Source: Amyloporia xantha (Eukaryota > Basidiomycota > Agaricomycetes > Polyporales > Adustoporiaceae). Taken from it: a DNA stretch of 64,000 nucleotides. The stretch spans positions 62,001 to 126,000 of the forward strand of contig JAYKKR010000004.1 of assembly GCA_036971615.1 (NCBI GenBank). Reading direction: 5' to 3'. A program made the position numbers and the translations under genes. This document shows, piece by piece, positions 51,649 through 64,000 of the stretch (its first letter is position 1; each line of letters begins with the position of its first letter). A model generated the notes under the pieces. It was given only the letters and a program-made list of their open reading frames with translations. It was not told where the DNA came from and did no database searches.

Positions 51649-53309
51649 TCAGTGGAATTCCATGCCCGTGTCGTCGATCTCTACATGACTATTGATATTA
51701 AACTCACTCTCGAGAGGCTGAGATTGCTTCGCACCCTCCAAAGCCTTAATCGCCAGCGCAGTCGACACACCACGATTTCCAATCCTCACTCCACTTTTCC
51801 CAAAGAGATAGAGCCAGCACACTCCCCACCCTCCATCCTCGCATTGCTGTTCCCTTAAATTCTGCAAATCAGCATCGTCTGCAGTCCCGCAAGCCGCGCA
51901 CACGAGGACGCGGCAGGCGAGCTCCATCGCGTCGCCCTCCTGGCCTATCCTCTCCTTAACACGCTCGACGAGCAGGCTCTCCAGTTGAGCGTGGAGATAG
52001 GCGTCGGAGGACTTGGCGAGGAGCCGGCTAGTGAAGTAGAGAAACAGATCTGGAGATCCGTAGTACCGAGATCCGCGCAAGTGCGCGCGGTGGAGTAGGA
52101 CATCGCGAACCCAGTGCAACGACTCGTCAAGTTCGCGCCCGCGTCCGTTGGCGTAGAACAGGGTCAACACGTTGACGTTCACGACGTGGTCTATGCGGGG
52201 CCTGCTCTCGTCGAAGTATGTCTGGCAGGCATTGTTAGTGAGTACTTGAGTGGTCGTTCAACGTTCATGATCCAAGGACACACATACCTGGACGATGCCG
52301 TCAGCAGTCCTCCACTTCAGCATCTCGTCCATCACATTGAGCACTACCGCCGGGTCTGTCTTGACTATTGACAGCGCTAATGCTGTGGTATCCAGATCGT
52401 CAGGAAACTGCTCGGAGAAGGCAGATTGGCCTATTGCTCTGTCAGAATAGAATGTTCCAAACCGCTAGAGGACTGCCCACTGACCTCTGAAAAATTTCCA
52501 TGTGCGCGCAAAGTGACCGAGGTGCACGAGACTCCTGCAAAATCACGTTGCGTTAGCCAATGTGGCCAACTATTATCATGATACAGTACGTACTCATCCT
52601 CTGTCAGTTCCAAGATGAGCAGCTGGGCGAAGTTCTCCTTGCAGACGGCCCCGCCGTCTGTAAATGATTCCATCCGTCCGGCATTGAGACGCAGGAATTC
52701 GCGACCCCTCTGACAGGATCTCTGGAAAATATTCTGCAAAACCCGGAGGGTGTCCCCTGTTTCATCGAAGACAATCCCGCGCATGCCCAATGACCGGGCG
52801 ACGACAACATTCTCCAGCTTGTCGTCAAGGAAGACAGCAGAATGGGGATCGATGCCTGTGTCCTCGATGAGGTACCGATATATCTGCACCTCTGGTTTAC
52901 GCTCTCCTACCAAACCAGATGTGTATACCTTATCAAAGATGCTCCATTCTAGAGGTCTGGCGAGGACGTATTCGTAATCGGGGATGGACATATTGGAGAG
53001 GGCGAATACGCGTAAATTCCCGTCGTGCTGAGCCTTTAGTTCCTTGACCAGAGCGAACAACGCGTCGTTGGACTGAAGCGTCTCTCGGGCTTGGGTGAAA
53101 GCCGTGGCCAAGCTGTCGGCGTGGAGAGAAAATTCGGAGGCGGCGCGCTCATAGCATTCAGCCTGGGATATGCGCCCGCGCTCGTATTCAGACCAAGTGG
53201 GAGAGGACACAATGGATTTGAGAATACGAGGAGGGATGTTGGTGTTTGTTTGAGGAGACCAAGTGAAGAGAACATCCCCAAGGTCGAGTATGAGAGTCGA
53301 GTAAGACAT
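51649..53309 (-). CDS. HAD-terpene cyclase beta fusion (drimenol/albicanol synthase type)
   Basis: A bifunctional enzyme expected to cyclise farnesyl diphosphate by protonation and then remove phosphate from the product. The model closes exactly: exons 53309-52594, 52534-52485, 52436-52288 and 52221-51649 (introns 59, 48 and 66 nt, all GT...AG), giving 495 residues. The N-terminal HAD domain has LDLGDVLF (motif I), FALSNMS (motif II), GERKPE (Lys, motif III) and FLDDKLENV (motif IV). The second half is a class II-type terpene cyclase beta domain with DLDTT (D269-x-D271-T-T) after FPD, and a QW-like QCEDGGWG at about 431-438. This arrangement is known for fungal and bacterial drimane-type sesquiterpene synthases. 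The exact product cannot be told. No P450 or other tailoring gene is seen nearby. Confidence 0.88.
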
Positions 53310-56300
53310 GTTGCGCCCACTAGAGAAGGATGATGGACTTGAACGTTCAACTGGCCTTTATACAAGAGCTTGTACGCAACTAGCGGGATTCTCCAACGTC
53401 CGAGTAGGATAGAATGCACGCCATAAGGCGCTAGCCAAGCTGACCGATTGTGGTAGTCCGTATCCTGTCGAAAGGGCATATTTCTGTACCGTTCAGGCAT
53501 CGTCAGCGCGATTGCAGAGTGTCGATGCGAGTTCAGCAGTTGTCTGCTCGCGATACCACTAGCCGATATTACGGACCTTTGTAGTATGACAGCAACCGAT
53601 CGGTTTAGTATACCCCGCATAAAAGACGGTACTAGTTTGCAAACGCTGACGATGCCATCGGAATAACCGACGACATGAGCACAATACCATAGCCATTTCA
53701 ATAAAGAAATCTGGCTGGTGGTCAAGCGATCTGCTTGATGAGTAGACATATGACGTCCTAGACAGTGCTAGCCAAGGAAGACAACATCCAGAGATTGAGA
53801 AAATGAGAAGGGGTGCATGCAATCAGTCTCATCAGTGAGGAACCAGTGGACAGCCAAGTTCACGACAAGTGATCGGCACCGCATCTACCAGCGACACTTC
53901 AGCCAGGTCGGTTATGTGGGTTGGCCCTGGGCGGCGATCAAGGATGAATCCGACATATGCAGTCTTGCAGGGCGCCGTCAAAGGGTGATATCCCGACTAA
54001 TGTCGGACAGGCGTCTATAGCATGACACTGGTCCGATCCCGAGTTCCATCTCGGAGCCGCCCAATTATTATGACAGAGAGACGCCCCTTCGTAAACTCGT
54101 AGGCCAGGTACATGGTAGAGATGCTGGATTCAATTTCTTAGCCAGATTAAATATTAACTGACCAAAAACTCGTATGACATTCAGCTCAGTCATAAAACGC
54201 GCCCTGATCTAACTCACCGAACAAGTCTCCGGCAGCTCCAACTGCAAGGTCCAGCAATATATGCCAGGCTGCGACGAATGTTAACAGACCTACGCTTCAT
54301 AATCGATCGTAGGCCTTCCATTCGATATTGATGCAACCTAAAAAAGCACGACACGGAGAGCACTGATTTGACTTGAGCCACACTGACATCGGACAGAAAG
54401 CTTTCAACGATTTGAAAAGGTCGAACAGGCTGATATGAAGCAACAATGTCCACGGCTAATCTTTCTTTCCCAGGTTTGAGATTCTTCGAAGTCGAGCCCA
54501 TCCGGCGCAATATCAGCTACTCATACCCACTGTGAACTTCGTATCGGCTTGATAAACGGGTCTAACTTACCCTGGCGCAAACCTTTACCCAGCTAGCAGT
54601 ATCCTGCGTACCGAACCTAATCCATCCTTCTCTCTCAGCTCGCCTTTGACCACAATGGTACATGTGCCCATCGTCGGTGTCTGAAAAGGCAGATAAATCA
54701 GAAAGGAGGCCATTGGATTGTGGACCCTTGAGCTTTGAAATTCCTTCAGCATTGTACGGCCACACCGCACTCACAGATACTTGCTCACCTGTTCGTGACC
54801 ATTGCTGTTCATTCCACGCTCGCGTCATCAACGTATCCTGTAGTAGCGTCAGCCGCCGTCCCAAACAATACCTGGTGTCTCATGCGAGTTACACGACCGA
54901 CACAATGGTCTGCTCACATTGATAGGCAGATTTGTGACCTACATTCAGTCTCTCCGTAATCGTCTATTCACGGAGTGATCATGTTAAACAGTTATTGCTC
55001 TCAGAAACAAAGCACCCGCTCACCATGTGATCAGCGCGCCTTGGAGATAAGTAAGCCGCAATGAATTGTCGCGATACAAATGGCCAGATGACACCCACGC
55101 GCGGCCAGGTCGAAGGCCAGGGTAATCATCGAAACGACTTCGCCGTACCACACAAGCGAGCAATGAATAGAGCACCTCAGAAGAAGCCGGACGTGCGCTA
55201 CCGATCAGATCATTGTGGAGACCTGAGTCTGCGGAGCATACGCCGATTCCGATGCATGCACGCTGCAGCTGCCTATATAAATAATATGACATTCATTCGA
55301 CTGTCGAAACACGAAGCATCATCTCGGCAAACAGGAGCCCAGCCATAATACGGGGCGCCTGATTGGTTTACGACAGGATCACGTCGGACGCGTCAATTGA
55401 AACGGCCAGCTCTGTTCGTTCGGGCCCGCCAAAGCGGTACCTTTTCAATGAACAGCGCGGGCTAAGCCATTTTTAGGCTGACGCGGCACCATGCATGAGC
55501 CTGATATTTGCTGCGAAATGAAAAGACACATAAATAGCGCACGCGAGCGGGGGCGAATGACACACGTCGTCGTCAGCCGTCCGCAGTGCCTTCACGACAT
55601 GGACGTAAGTACTGTAAAGGCGACACGGCGAGGGGCACGCGGAAATTCGTAAATCGCGCAAATCTGATCGACCGACGACTGGGGATAGCGAGGACACCCA
55701 CATGGCTTGGGTCGCAAAGTGCATCAGGGATGGCACCTGTTCATTTCGAAGGCGGACCCTGAGGGTCCATGTAATCACCTACCAAAGCGACGGAGCCGAA
55801 GCTCTGAGCAACGTATTTTGGGAGGAGCAATTTAATGTGCTGGATAGGGTCCGATTTCTGCATCTCGTCTCCTGACTGCAGAATCGACACATTCACAACC
55901 GGTATCGTTGGAAAAAGAAGTTTCCTTGAGAAGAACCCCCCTCGGCTGAGAGTCAATGCGGGGACGTACCATTCACTGAAATCGGAAGTCATGCCCATAT
56001 ATGCGTCCTTGGGCACAGACTTGACAGGGACAATTACCACACGAAACTTCCGCTAGGCACAAAGAATCACTCAGACCTTGCTGCGCGTACTCATCGATCA
56101 AGCGAAGTCGTGGGGTAGACATGACGTGGGACGCTGGGAAGTGCGTCTCGAAGGGCAAACTTACGCAGTTGTTCACTTATGTTCCTCGAGGCCACTATTC
56201 GAGAAGATAGGCGCGGATGGTGAGGTCGAGGCGAGCCCCTCGACTCCCACGGCATCGGTACCAATATTGCTGGGCGATCGTCAAGGCAGTGACGGGTTCG

Positions 56301-56509
56301 GGCATCCACCCGAATACCGCTCATCGCCGAGGACAGCTTCAGCACAGGACTTCCAACAGTGAAGGAAAGCTAGAAGCTGCAACAGAAACTGCTGCGGTCA
56401 GAGGGTCCTTTGATCACGAACGCACGGCCAGCTCGAATCTGTAACCGCGGACGGCGGCGTAAGCCGTTCTTTGCTCGCTTGTGCAGTGAATAGCCTCGCG
56501 CGCCAGCGG
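53310..56509. other. Long stretch without a recognised gene
   Basis: Only short open frames are present. A minus-strand frame at 55741-56040 of about 100 residues looks somewhat protein-like (TSDFSEWYVPALTLS) but matches nothing I know and lacks flanking exons. No repeats or RNA genes were seen. Confidence 0.45.
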
Positions 56510-57775
56510 TTAGAGACAAGGTTGGGAAGTTCCCGGCAAACCTTCTCTTGCGTGTGTCCGTTTCGTGAGCCTCGCATCTGTCCGACACTGTGCCGCCCAC
56601 GGACAAGAGTGATGAACAATGGTCGTACGAACCATGTGATGATGCACATCACCACACGGTGCAGACGAGCGGAACGCCACACAGGTTCCAGACCCAGAGG
56701 TAGTCGAAAACGTGGTAGGAACGTACAGGAGACAGAAGCCACGATACCTGCCTGCGCTCACCACCGCGCCTGGGACCCGTCCACCGCGGCCGTACCGACC
56801 GTCCTTGTCCCACCGTCTGTCTCTGTGGCGGCGCGCTTCCTCGACTTCTCTTCGGTTGAACACGTCGCCATACCCGTCGTCCGCGCCACCACGCACCGTG
56901 CTCGGCGTTTCGCTGCCTGCCGTCTCTCTCTTCTTCCGCCGTATCAGCTCCAGCGCCCGCTGCCGCTCGGAGGACTCCCGGCTGAGACGCGCCAGTTCAG
57001 GCGGCTGCTGCCGCTGCTGCTCACCCGACGGAGTGGGTGCAGACGGCGTCCGCCCCACGGGGCGTGCACGAGTCGCGTTAGAAGCACTCGACGTCCTCGA
57101 CCCCAGCTGGTGGTTTATCGACGTGAGCGGATCGTTCACCGATTTTCGCGCCAGATCGCGAAGCCTGCGTGAACGGTTCTCTCAGCCTTCTAGAACGCAC
57201 GGCTAGCGAGACAGCGGCGGAACTGACTTGCGGTCCTCGTCAAGCTCTCTGCTCTTTCCAGACTCACGGTCGGAATACCACGGCTTGAGGTCTTTCGCGG
57301 AGGGGGCGAGGGGCACGCCCTTCTCCGTCTCTGGGGGCGCTTTCTGGGTGGAATGGACAGGCGTGGACTGCTGAGAGACATGTCAATACGAGAAGTGAAG
57401 GCAGTGAAGCACGACGCACCCGTTCGAGATCCTCGAATAGATTGATGTGGCCCCCCGAGGTGATAGAGGACGGCCCCGCTTGGCGGCTGGCCACATTGTC
57501 ACCATCTTCCGTGTTCCTGGTGGAACGGTTCACCCCTGCACGTTGCCGCAGCATGTCTATCCGTGCCTCAGAGTCCTGCGTGGCACAGACACGCAGGCGT
57601 AAGACGAGTGCCGAGTGCTTCATGGAACGAGAGTTGCGCCTACCGCCAACATCATTCGTCCTTCCTGGACTGCCTCCTGCTGCCGCGCCTCCTCCTCATC
57701 TCTCCGGACCTTCTCGATGTTGTCTCTTCTGTACGGATGGTACGACTTGTGATGGGCGATGTTCAGCTTCCCCAT
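56510..57775 (-). CDS. CIR_N-domain protein, LENG1-like (pre-mRNA splicing-associated family)
   Basis: The N-terminus (MGKLNIAHHKSYHPYRRDNI, then EKVRRDEEEAR) is the CIR_N domain found in LENG1, CWC25 and CIR proteins, nuclear factors linked to splicing or corepression. Exons fit at 57775-57644, 57575-57420, 57370-57228 and 57164 onward, with GT...AG introns of 68, 49 and 63 nt, all in phase. Exon 2 continues with SEARIDMLRQRAG; exon 3 has KPWYSDRESGK; exon 4 gives RKSVNDPLTSINHQL and a Ser/Arg/Glu-rich helix (RESSERQRALELIRRKKRE). It ends in an Arg/Asp-rich tail. The stop is uncertain: the frame runs on to 56510, but the last 70 or so codons look unlike the family and may be an intron plus 3' UTR. 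Confidence 0.85.
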
Positions 57776-58095
57776 GGCAGCGATGAGAGCGGGTGTAGCG
57801 AGCAAGCCAAGTTCGAAAGGCGAGTGCGAGCGGCTCGCGCAGGTGGAAGTTGCCGATCGAACTAGCTGAAATGCTGTGATGGACATCGCCGACGCCGGGA
57901 TCAATCTCTGTAGCCTGAAGATCTATATACCACTCGATCTCTGGCCGCATCCGCGCGTGCGTAAGGAACCAGACGTAAATTATACATTCTTAGCTATACG
58001 TAAGTTCCATATGGACAGGGCTGCATAGCTCAACACGAGTCTGAAACCGCCCACAATATATCTCAGAGTAAGGGAAACCCGTTCATGAAAACGTC

Positions 58096-58874
58096 CTAGA
58101 TTATTGTCCCGCAGGTAGCGATTATGATAGATACTGAGGGTCTCCGCAGAATATGATTCGACTTGTATTGCGCTATCTTGGTTACCACGTCCATCCCTGA
58201 GATGACTTCTCCAAACACGACATGGCGGCCGTCGCACCATGATGCGGGCGCGAGCGTGATAAAAAACTACCAACAGAACGGTGTCACGGGGGCCAACCCA
58301 TCGTGAGGAAACGGACTCACTTGGGACAGGTTCGCGTCTGGAGCTCGGTTGGCCATCGAGAGGACCCCAGGTTTGTCATGTCTAAGGCTAAAGTTCTCGT
58401 CTTCGACAGGCCGTCAGAGGCATCTTTAATAGCTCCGATGATGGAGTTCCATACCTACAAACGGGCGGCCATATATTGATCGACCGCCAGAGCCGTCGCC
58501 GGCCTCGATGTCACCGCCTTGGATCATGAACTGCAGGCGGTAGATGTGCGAGGGTGATGAGAACACATGACAGGAGGGAGAGAACACCTACGCCTGATAC
58601 GATACGGTGGATGGCGGAGTTCGCGTAGCCGAAGCCATGTTCGCCCGTCGCGAGTTCGCGGAAATTGCGCGCCGTCATAGGACAGACGTCATCGCGCAGG
58701 CGAAATATGATACGCCCGGCAGGCTTACCGTCGATGAGCATGTCGAACTGGCGGAAGGTTAGGATCGTACATGGTACCGACCTGCGGGAACTCACGAATA
58801 CATCTGGACCGCTGTGGCGGGACATTGAGTCAAGCAAGGGAGACAAAGGCGTGGAAGGATACGTACTGTTGCAT
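58096..58874 (-). CDS. Cyclophilin-type peptidyl-prolyl cis-trans isomerase
   Basis: Catalyses proline isomerisation and would bind cyclosporin A. This is a single-domain cyclophilin of about 168 residues with no signal peptide. The model is ATG 58874 with an 8-nt coding exon, a 16-nt exon (58811-58796), exon 58747-58592, exon 58530 onward, and two or more further exons to the TAG at 58096. It starts MQHGPDVFFDMLIDG. Active-site residues are all visible: Arg in HRIVSG, FMIQGGD (Phe, Met, Gln), FFIT, and Trp and His in [10 protein letters not shown]. Introns 1 and 2 (55 and 48 nt) carry good branch sites (CTTGAC, CCTAAC). The C-terminus ([16 protein letters not shown]) keeps the final beta strand. 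No damage is seen. Confidence 0.92.
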
Positions 58875-61800
58875 GATGGCTAGGAGGGGACTACTGGTAG
58901 AATTCGGGAAGGGGAAAGAGGGCGAGCTGGAGGGGGGCTGGCCATTTTTTAGGCTGGCGGTGGTGACCTGAGGCAAGGGACGAGAGAGGACGGGAGATGC
59001 CGTGATCGGTCGTGTGACGAGAGAAGGAGATTGCCGAGTCCAGCGCGCCCCCTGAGAGAGATCCGCCTCCTCGTCTCGCATGTCCCCGGCCGCTTCAATT
59101 TCATCAATTTATCAATCCGACATGGTAACAAATTCCACTCACTCCTAGCCGGGTCGCACACCTCCCATTCTTTCAGCCCTGCCGCAGCACAACAATCATT
59201 GTCTCTGAGCCACTTGTGACCGCTCATCCTCGTCAACATTGACATCGGAGTGGATCGAACGCTAATGAGAAACATTTCATACAGATTCCATATATCACTG
59301 AAGATCAAGGAGCCTACAGAGCTCCCGACGGCAATCGAAGATGGCTCCATGTCCGTCCTGGTTATTCCGGCGGCAGTCTCCGCGCTTCAGCCGTCGTTCA
59401 TCAGAATTAACCAGCCGATTGACCCCCATCAGAGATAGCCTGCTGCGCCTTGTGCTTTTGGCATATCCGCGCCTTGTTCTCCTCCAAACGTTGTTCTATC
59501 GCGAATTTGGTCAATGCTGCTTCGGGTTGTGATCACATCGTACTCATCGTACTCGCTGTCAAACTTGTCAACGGCTGATGGCGCTCTGCGGCCCTGCGGG
59601 TCCATGTGGAACCACGGCGCTTACACCTTGAATAGCCTTTCGGAAACGTCTCCTCCACTGCGGGACTCCGTTGACAATACCCAGTTCTAATTATGGACCG
59701 CTTCCCCCGCGGCATGCAATGCCATGCATCTCCTCTCTCTTCTGCCTTCGCCTCCTTCGCCGCGCGCATGTCCTCTTCAGGCTTCAAATCTTCACAGGCC
59801 TTGCTCTGGTCGATAATAGACGTCCCATGACGGTATACGATCATCGATTAGTCGCTACTCCGAACAAAAGGGGTAATAAATTACACTCACTCTGAAGCGA
59901 GAAAATCTCCAAGGAGTTCCATGACTCCGTTCAGGGAACTGGCGGAAATTAAAGGTGGAAGAACGGGACGATCGAAGTCGCGAAACTAGGTCGAGAAGTT
60001 TTGGCCTCGGTTGTGTAGCCCTCTTCTGCTATTGCCTCCCGGCTCACTTAACGCAAGTTCCCACAACTCGTCGTGCCAATTCGCTTAACTCGCAGGCCAC
60101 AGCGCAGGCCCGCACTCGTCATCCATGTTCGGTCTCCGTCCACAACGTTGGACCCACCCGTCTTCAAATGCTCTAGCAGACTTACTTGGCCCCGTGGACA
60201 GAGGACAAGACCCCGGTGATTCCGAACACGCGGTGAGAAGCCATCGGAAGAAGACATTCTTCTGGAGCGCGATGACAGTGCCAGAAACCCTTCGCGATTC
60301 GATTCGCACTCGCTGATGTGACTATCACTGCGCTCCGCTGGAAGAATTTACGGAACCACCACCCCTTTTATACGACACCGTGTGCACTCGGTCGGTTTCG
60401 CTCGGATTTTTCGACATGACGTACAGCGACGGCATCAAGGTTGATCTGGTCATTCTTTTTTTCACGGATCGTGTCTGCCCCTCCCTTCTGGGCAACCAGC
60501 TAAACTTTCCATGTCTGCTTCCTCCTCGCATATGAATGTAATCCCTCGGGGCGGCATGATGCATCTGCTATCTCGCCAATCTGCAGCAGGCCCGAGCCCA
60601 CGCACAGCCTATCATCGTCCCCCGGACGCACAAACCGGACCGGCGAGACCAGCACGCCGCCCTCTCGCCGCAGAGCCATCTCCAATGCGGCACTCGCAGG
60701 TCAGTTTGACGGCGTGGAGGAGGCATGCTGCGGCACCGCACGCGCCCATTGGACGTCGCCGGACGTTCTATCTGCTGCTTCCAAGTCCGACGGGGGAGGG
60801 TTGAGAAATTCCCTTATAAACCCTCGCTCATCAGCCCGGAGCTCACACGCCATTGCAGCCGGACGTCTCCTATCATGCGGGCCGTTACGCATCGCCCTCT
60901 CCGCTCTGCCGTGCATCGATGGTCGTGCATGGGTTGCACAGGAAATTGTCGATTCCGGCTCGCAAGCTTGGACCATTAGGACGTTCGCCAAACACCGCGG
61001 CTGGGTTCACGTTAGGCACCTGACCCTGTTCTCTGCTTTGCCGTCATGCTGAAGTTTCCCGTCTTCCACAGGCCATCTTCTCCTCTGCCTGCGTCAGATG
61101 AACGTAGTGCCTTGAACAGCTCAGCAAATTCAGCATTTCCAAAGAACTGCCTGATGGCCATTCCAAGCCTCTTCACATGATTCCCGCAAGCCGCCACAAT
61201 ATCGCTTCCAGCGTCAAGCATGCGGGGGCAATGTAACAGCATCTTCGTTCACGGACTACACTCGTAATTTTGGCCGATCTCGCACAACTGTTCAATATTG
61301 GAGCTCATGGTACGTACGCGATTCGTCCTATTCTATTTCCAGTCGTAGCGAGAAGTTGTTGTACCCCATGGACACATTTCATGCTTCTCAGAATCGCGTA
61401 CCACTTTAGCACCAAGCCGCGGTCCTCCGTGGTAGGCATGGGGCGGCACGCACTGACCTCCGCGTTTCGTCGTAGATCGGGGAATGGCCCTGGAACTCAA
61501 TGCTCCTCGTAGGAAAGCGGAACCCGGAGACGGTGCGTGACGAGACGCTATCGAGAAGGTTCCCGACGTCCATCGACATCTGTTGAAAACAGTCGCACTG
61601 AGGCGTCTGCCATTCAGTCCGACGTGATACGGCCATGGCGATGAGCTAGACAGCTTCAATCCGGAGCGCTGGTGAGCGCGATTAGGCCTGCACATGCCCT
61701 CTCGGCTAATCCGCGGTCCAGACTGCACAAGGGCGGAACCAGGGGAACAAGCACCACAATGTACGAGCCATATCGTAACGAGCACGTACTGTTCGACACG

Positions 61801-64000
61801 TCTATTGGTCGACAGACGGCCCTTCCGCCCATCCTGACGTCAGACCCGCCAACCTGCCGGGCAGACATCCAGAGGGTGTCCCCCACTACAGCGTCTCGAT
61901 GCCATTTCGAAGTGAGAATGCGTATGGCGCCTATCGTCGGAACGCCGCCAATCCAACACAACACTTCGCACAGCAGCCAGCCAGGCCTTAGATAATTGAC
62001 GATGTGCGGCAATCATAGCGACAGCATTTCATGCACTTGAAATTGATGAATGATGGGAGTTCACCGGGCAACCCCAGAAATACATTGTATGTCTCCATGC
62101 CAGGTTCTTTTCGCGCTCAGAAGCGCATATGATGATGGCCGCGAGGTACCAGGAACACAGCTGCTAACGGTGATGATGGCATACCAGACTTTGTTCGACC
62201 CGAACGACTACTTTATACGTAAGTCTCAGTCATGGCCCGGGATGGCCGAGGGCTGAAAAGACGCGTGTATTCCCGCGTTGTATTTGGAACGCCCGAGGCT
62301 TTCACAGCAAATAGCAGTGCGCGTCAGTCAAAGGTATGCATATGACGGCAGCATCTCTGAAATTCGCGGAGCACGAGCCAGGTGATGTTCTGAGCAACGC
62401 CTCAATGAAATGACTCACGAATGCATCAACTTCTTCCAAGATCAGATCGCACAGCCCTGTGCGTCACAGCGAATTGGAATCGAGCAGTGAGGCCTATGTT
62501 CGCGTTCGTCAGTGGCTAAGCGAGAGCATAAAGTTTGCGCTGAGATCCGGAAGACGTTGGGCCGTCAAATTGTCTCTGATCCTGTCAAGGTGTGATCAAA
62601 GTCGGCTACTGCAAGAACGCATCCAACGTAAATGCAGTCACGGAAACGTGCATCCCTTCATGTGAAAGCCGACAACGGAGGGGCAAAGACTCAGACCGGG
62701 CCTCGGGCATCGCTCGGGCGTTCCATCGTTCCTGTGTCGGGGCCATCTGCAGAAGCCATCCCCAGTGCTTCGTGATCCGGGCGACTTGTCGTAGCGGCCC
62801 TGAGCCCCCGATTTAGACCGCGGAGTCGTCCCACGCAGATGAGGGCACCGCCGCCTGCTTCTTGAGAGCTTGGAGGGCCGTGCGACAAAGTAGCCAGCTT
62901 GGACTCGCATCGCGGCAGGTGCACAGGTGGTAACGAGAAGGGCTGGAACCGTCTTCATAGTGTGGGCGACTCGCCGTCCGTCCGTCGGTGTGATAGCTGG
63001 AGTAACGAAGACGGCTACTACCGTACTACGGGAAGAGGCGACGGGGTCTGCACGGATAGATCAACACCGCCGACGGGCCAGAAGCCTGGACGTATGGCTT
63101 GGGCGGCACGCTTCACTAAGGAGTCAATGAGGAGCTGACGCCGCACTAACGCTCACCTTCAGCTGGAAGCCTGGAGCACGGCCTAGGGTCGCACTCACAG
63201 AACTAAGTCACCTCCGCTCTCGCAATAGGAGATCGCCATACTCCGATTAGTGTCGATTCCTGTACAAGCGTAACGAACTAACTTCAGTAGGAAATAGATC
63301 TAGTTCCGCCAAGTCTTTTCAGATCGCCTGTCATTTGGGAGGTTATATGGAGATAAAATTTGACGCGAATTCTAAACATATTCAAGTTGATGATTAAGTT
63401 GGCCTCGAGGTTTCAACGACGTTAGGAGAGCAGAGGCACAATCGCCGACGGTAGACAGCGTCAGTGGAGTGATAGCAGCAGAAGTTCGCCCGTCTTTCTT
63501 CATTACTTGGTACTTACTGTACTCAGTGTACTGGCCATATTGGTGGCGCAGCGAATTATCGAATAAACGCTTCGAGCTCGAGCGGTAAATGTAATCGAAG
63601 CCGGTGATCAAAGTTGAAATGCCGCCTCGGACTATTCCGCAGTGAACCTTGCAGACGAACCACAGCGTTGACCGACTTTGAACATACCTAGCCAGCAGCC
63701 GACCTTGACCCATTCCTGAAAGGTCGCGTACGACGATACTCCCATCTTCTATGCGGCCTTATTCCCTAGAGATCGTACTCCCCTCTGTCCTCGACCTGGA
63801 ATTGGAAAACCTGCACTTGGCTACCGGGCATTATGCCAGACTGGAACCTGCTGCACATTCTACTCTGGTCGACTTGGATTCCAAGCCACCAGACTTCTAG
63901 CGTGGCTGTGATATGTGATCCCAGGGGAGAACGAAATCTCCGCATGTCTTTGCAAACGAGCGGCATCTCTACCGGTACAGCTCTGATTACCATCATGAAC
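58875..64000. other. 5.1 kb without a recognised gene
   Basis: Open frames are short in every phase and none resembles a family I know. Two weak candidates are about 62095-62215 (plus, GTQLLTVMMAYQTLFDPND before a GTAAGT) and 63766-63996 (minus, ending in a TAG, possibly a terminal exon of a gene extending past the window). No terminal repeats, tRNA-like or low-complexity arrays were noticed. Confidence 0.4.

Noticed and set aside
56471..57172. 233-codon plus-strand frame
   Set aside because: Antisense of the CIR_N-domain gene, whose exons fit in phase on the minus strand.
53310..58095. A terpene biosynthetic cluster around the HAD-terpene cyclase gene
   Set aside because: I found no P450, oxidoreductase, acyltransferase or regulator in the neighbourhood; the neighbours look like housekeeping genes or empty sequence.

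Overview
The window looks like a piece of a basidiomycete (Agaricomycete) genome. The genes have many short spliceosomal introns (about 48-66 nt, GT...AG, with CTAAC/CTGAC-like branch sites). A Plavaka-type transposase, a chromodomain Ty3/gypsy element and a DIRS/Ngaro-type tyrosine-recombinase retrotransposon sit beside ordinary fungal genes such as a cyclophilin, a sugar transporter, a CIR_N/LENG1-like protein and a HAM1-like protein. No genome or species name can be fixed from the sequence alone.

Positions 1-34,221 are an almost unbroken stack of mobile elements of different classes. (1) A Ty3/gypsy chromovirus lies on the minus strand, with gag, protease, RT/RNase H, integrase and chromodomain. 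Its gag is split by a 2,306-bp, almost perfectly palindromic element (6756-9061) flanked by a 7-bp target duplication. Just 3' of pol lies a further long open frame of unknown function that runs off the left edge. (2) A two-gene Plavaka DNA transposon (13197-19935) has 16-bp terminal inverted repeats, the transposase on the minus strand and a companion gene on the plus strand. (3) A 7.6-kb LTR element (20013-27598) has 849-bp near-identical LTRs. Its interior is one enormous reading frame, broken by a single TGA, in which I recognise no polymerase, protease or integrase. (4) A Ngaro-like element (28369-34221) has split direct repeats, an intact tyrosine recombinase and a frameshifted RT/RNase H.

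From about 34.6 to 58.9 kb the window carries host genes: an APH-like kinase, an MFS sugar transporter, a HAM1-like lipid-binding-type protein, two proteins of unknown function, a HAD-terpene cyclase fusion of the drimenol/albicanol synthase type, a CIR_N-domain protein and a cyclophilin. Apart from the APH-like kinase and the small protein at 49.8 kb, these lie on the minus strand. The last 5 kb (58.9-64 kb) and several intergenic stretches hold nothing I can recognise.

The most unusual objects are the LTR element with the giant unknown reading frame, the 1,091-bp-arm palindrome inside gag, and the extra open frame in the env-like position of the gypsy element. The HAD-terpene cyclase gene is the most interesting host gene because its four-exon model closes in frame and keeps both catalytic signatures.
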